A program made the translations under genes and the position numbers. From Chloroflexota bacterium (lineage in GTDB: Bacteria > Chloroflexota > Anaerolineae > Anaerolineales > Anaerolineaceae), in assembly GCA_023406965.1 (NCBI GenBank), contig JAEXTI010000139.1, positions 1 to 6,658 of the forward strand: a stretch of DNA of 6,658 nucleotides, read 5' to 3'. The first letter of the stretch is position 1; every line of letters begins with the position of its first letter. Positions 4,948-6,658 of the stretch are shown in pieces. A model generated the notes under the pieces. It saw only the letters and a list, made by a program, of their open reading frames with translations. It was not told where the DNA came from and searched no databases.

Positions 4948-5604
4948 CTAGATTTGGGCTATTTCATCCGGATTGAAGATCACTTCTTCTTTCCCGGATA
5001 GTTTTTCGCGAACTTTTTGCACCACCAGGTCGAGATGATTGGGGTGGGCAACATAGTTTAATTGGTCGGCAGGCACCGTGAGCACAGGGCACAGGGTGAA
5101 TTTGTCGATCCACTGTTCGTAGAGCTGGTTCAACCCGCCCAGATAATCGGAGGCAATTTCACGTTCGTAATCGCGGTTGCGCATGGCGATGCGATTGCGC
5201 AAGGTTGCGGGCGTGGCGCGCAGGTAGATAACCAGGTCGGGCGGTGGGAGGAATTCGATCAGCCCTTTGTAGAGGGCGCGGTAGGTTTCGTAGTCGCGAT
5301 CGTTGAGTCGCCCCTGGCGGTAGAGGTTGCAGGCGAAGATTTCGGCATCCTCGTAAATACTGCGGTCCTGAACCACAGAATCTTCGCAGCGGATGATCTC
5401 GCGGTGGATCTGCAGGCGGTTGGCCAAAAAGAAGACCTGAGAATGGAACCCCCAGGCGGACATATCTTTGTAGAAGTCCGCCAGGTAGGGGTTGTGCGCT
5501 TCAGGCTCGTAGAAGGGCTTCCAGCCTAACTTCTGGCACAGCAGCGCCACCAGCGTGGATTTTCCCACCCCAATATTTCCCGCTACGGTGATGTATCGCT
5601 TCAT
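4948..5604 (-). CDS. Deoxynucleoside kinase, dAK/dCK-like (second paralog)
   Basis: A 218-residue P-loop deoxynucleoside kinase, paralogous to the kinase at 2281. Motifs: Walker A GNIGVGKS (9-16), general-base Glu33 in FYEPEAHNPYL, Gln56 and Arg63 in SQVFFLANR, the canonical QDRSIYED motif (Asp80-Arg81-Ser82), and the lid R138-IAM-R142-N-R144-DYE. The DRS motif is that of bacterial deoxyadenosine/deoxycytidine kinases (compare Bacillus Dck, from memory), so this enzyme and the first paralog probably divide the substrates as a Dgk/Dck pair does. The ATG lies nine bases after the stop of the DsbA-like gene and lacks a strong ribosome binding site, implying translational coupling. The C-terminal tail after residue 200 (GKEEVIFNPDEIAQI) is absent from the first paralog. 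Family secure; specificity inferred. Confidence 0.92.
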   Translation of the reverse strand: MKRYITVAGNIGVGKSTLVALLCQKLGWKPFYEPEAHNPYLADFYKDMSAWGFHSQVFFLANRLQIHREIIRCEDSVVQDRSIYEDAEIFACNLYRQGRLNDRDYETYRALYKGLIEFLPPPDLVIYLRATPATLRNRIAMRNRDYEREIASDYLGGLNQLYEQWIDKFTLCPVLTVPADQLNYVAHPNHLDLVVQKVREKLSGKEEVIFNPDEIAQI

Positions 5605-5613
5605 GGTTGCTCG

Positions 5614-6417
5614 TTATTGCGGAATTTCGCCGTTCAATTCCATTTCGATGACCTGGGAGAATATCTCGTAAGGCTGGGCGCCGACCAGGGCCAGCCCGTT
5701 GATGAAGAAGGTGGGGGTAGAAAGCCCGCCGAAAGTATTATCGGCGTAGGCCTGATCTTCTTCCACCTCGCTCTGGTAGCGGCGATCATCAAGACAGGTG
5801 GTGAAGGGCTCGCTTTTCAGTTTGAGTTCCTGGGCAATGGTCTCGAATCCATCCCGGGTATAGGGGTACTGCCCGCTGAACAGGGCGGTGTTGTACTCCC
5901 AGTATTTATCTTGCTCGCCCGCGCAGTTGGCGGCCTCGGCGGCGGGAATGGCGTTGGTGTGAATGCTGGCCAGGGGGTAATCTTTGTAGACCAGGCGGAT
6001 TTGGTCGCCGTAGTTTTCTTGCAGCAGGGGCCAGACCTCGTTATGCCACTTCTGGCAATAGGGGCATTCGTAGTCGCTGTATTCGATGATCACAATGGGG
6101 GCGTCGGCGGGACCAAAAGATGGGTCGCCATCCTCGGGCACATCGTAGCGGGTCACTTCTTCGGGAACGTTCAGGTCGTCGGCGGCAGCCTGTGATTCGG
6201 CGGCGGCGCTCTTCAAGGAAGCCACTTCTTCTTCAGCCGCGGCGAGCTTGGTGGAAAGCGGGCGGGCAAAGGCAAAATAACCGACAGCCAATCCAAAGAT
6301 GAAAGCTACCGGTAACCAGTACACCCAGCGGTAATCTGGGCGGGGCTTTTCGATCTGAGCGGGCTCAGGAGAAAGCTCGGGAGAAGTTTCGGGGGGAGGG
6401 GTTAAATCTGCGTCCAT
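5614..6417 (-). CDS. Membrane-anchored DsbA-like thiol:disulfide oxidoreductase
   Basis: A 267-residue protein: a Pro/Glu-rich cytoplasmic tail (1-28), one transmembrane helix (about 31-51, WVYWLPVAFIFGLAVGYFAF), an Ala/Glu-rich coiled-coil-like linker (54-80), then a DsbA-type thioredoxin domain (about 98-262) outside the membrane. The active site is Cys118-Pro-Tyr-Cys121 in EYSDYECPYCQKWH, and the cis-proline is Pro235 in LSTPTFFING. A second cysteine pair (Cys165, Cys208) could form the structural disulfide known in this family. It probably oxidises or isomerises cysteines in exported proteins, as BdbD-type enzymes do; no DsbB/VKOR partner is in the window. It is the first gene of an operon with the second deoxynucleoside kinase, an unexpected pairing. 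A TATAAT seven bases before the ATG suggests a leaderless mRNA. Confidence 0.93.
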   Translation of the reverse strand: MDADLTPPPETSPELSPEPAQIEKPRPDYRWVYWLPVAFIFGLAVGYFAFARPLSTKLAAAEEEVASLKSAAAESQAAADDLNVPEEVTRYDVPEDGDPSFGPADAPIVIIEYSDYECPYCQKWHNEVWPLLQENYGDQIRLVYKDYPLASIHTNAIPAAEAANCAGEQDKYWEYNTALFSGQYPYTRDGFETIAQELKLKSEPFTTCLDDRRYQSEVEEDQAYADNTFGGLSTPTFFINGLALVGAQPYEIFSQVIEMELNGEIPQ

Positions 6418-6430
6418 ATGTCCGATTATA
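6418..6430 (-). promoter_or_regulatory. TATAAT box immediately before the DsbA-like start (leaderless promoter)
   Basis: On the - strand a perfect TATAAT (6430 to 6425) is separated from ATG 6417 by only CGGACAT. With normal -10 to start spacing, transcription begins at or next to the A of ATG. No ribosome binding site is present and no clear -35 is visible. Confidence 0.6.
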
Positions 6431-6443
6431 ACTTAAAAAGAAG

Positions 6444-6499
6444 TTCCGCATTTGCGGTACACACAAGGGCGAAGCCCCATGTGTACCGCAAATGCGGAA
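6444..6499. repeat. Large hairpin with 20-bp perfect inverted arms
   Basis: TTCCGCATTTGCGGTACACA (6444-6463) is perfectly inverted at 6480-6499. The 16-base centre contains GGGC GAA GCCC (6467-6477), so the whole folds into one long stem-loop. It has no T tract. It lies just upstream of the DsbA-like promoter and downstream of the ferredoxin terminator. Most likely a dispersed palindromic repeat; an operator or mRNA-stabilising hairpin is possible. Confidence 0.8.
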
Positions 6500-6512
6500 T
6501 GATCATCGCCTT

Positions 6513-6547
6513 AAAAAAATACCGGGCGGCCCATGCGAGTCGCCCGG
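6513..6547 (-). terminator. Intrinsic terminator of the ferredoxin gene
   Basis: On the - strand CCGGGCG (6547-6541) pairs with CGCCCGG (6528-6522) across a 12-base loop, then reaches seven T (6519-6513). It lies 21 bases past the ferredoxin stop. Confidence 0.88.
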
Positions 6548-6567
6548 CGCGTTGCAAAAAGTTGCGG

Positions 6568-6658
6568 TTAGGCTTTGGTGATGCTGCCGGTGGGGCAAAC
6601 ATCGACGCATTTTGCGCAGTCTTCGCACTTGGCGGCGTCGATCATGTAGGAGCCGTCA
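6568..6658 (-). CDS. 4Fe-4S ferredoxin, C-terminal end (partial)
   Basis: The last 29 codons of a - strand gene that enters from the right edge. They contain CEDCAKCVDVCP, a complete CxxCxxCxxxCP iron-sulfur cluster motif, followed by TGSITKA and the stop at 6570-6568. The short tail after the motif fits a small bacterial ferredoxin of about 55-80 residues, or the end of a larger 4Fe-4S protein. It acts in cytoplasmic electron transfer; partners are not visible. A strong terminator follows directly, so it is the last gene of its transcript. Confidence 0.88.
   Translation of the reverse strand, partial: DGSYMIDAAKCEDCAKCVDVCPTGSITKA

Noticed and set aside
5062..5529. 155-codon + strand ORF opposite the second kinase
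   Set aside because: It is an antisense shadow of a well-recognised kinase gene in GC-rich DNA, with no start signal or motif.

Overview
The window is a GC-rich piece of bacterial chromosome. It holds seven complete genes, one doubtful ORF, two genes cut by the window edges, and, at about 4059-4420, what looks like a chromosomal replication origin (oriC). A two-enzyme deoxynucleoside kinase set, a SpoVS-family protein, a membrane-anchored DsbA-like oxidoreductase and the overall gene style suggest a Gram-positive-like or Chloroflexota (Anaerolineae-like) organism. That placement is inference: there is no rRNA or marker protein here to settle it.

Left part (1-2280): the tail of an unidentified gene is followed closely by an aldo/keto reductase on the + strand, which ends at a strong intrinsic terminator. 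A compact element of nested inverted repeats (1163-1319) fills the gap to a convergent gene of the zinc-dependent phospholipase C family on the - strand. The divergent intergenic region 2054-2280 carries a promoter for each flanking gene and a 19-bp perfect palindrome.

Middle (2281-4919): a two-gene + strand operon encodes a deoxynucleoside kinase of deoxyguanosine-kinase type and a nucleotidyltransferase-fold protein of unknown substrate, closed by a terminator. Next comes about 360 bp dense in DnaA boxes (five perfect, two with one mismatch, three weaker). It ends in two tandem boxes, DnaA-trio-like triplets and an 80% A+T stretch, which is the layout of a bacterial basal unwinding system. 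A short AT-rich leader with a good sigma-A-type promoter then drives spoVS.

Right part (4920-6658, all genes on the - strand): a second deoxynucleoside kinase, of dAK/dCK type, is translationally coupled to an upstream DsbA-like thiol oxidoreductase whose promoter appears to give a leaderless mRNA. A 20-bp perfect inverted repeat and a terminator separate this operon from the 3' end of a 4Fe-4S ferredoxin.

The most notable point is the arrangement. Two paralogous deoxynucleoside kinases of different subtypes lie on opposite sides of the origin and both point towards it. Hand-counted GC skew changes sign across the origin as expected for bidirectional replication, although most flanking genes are head-on to the forks. 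No dnaA, dnaN, rpmH, parAB or gid/mnm genes are visible, so if this is the chromosomal oriC it sits apart from its usual neighbours within the span seen here.
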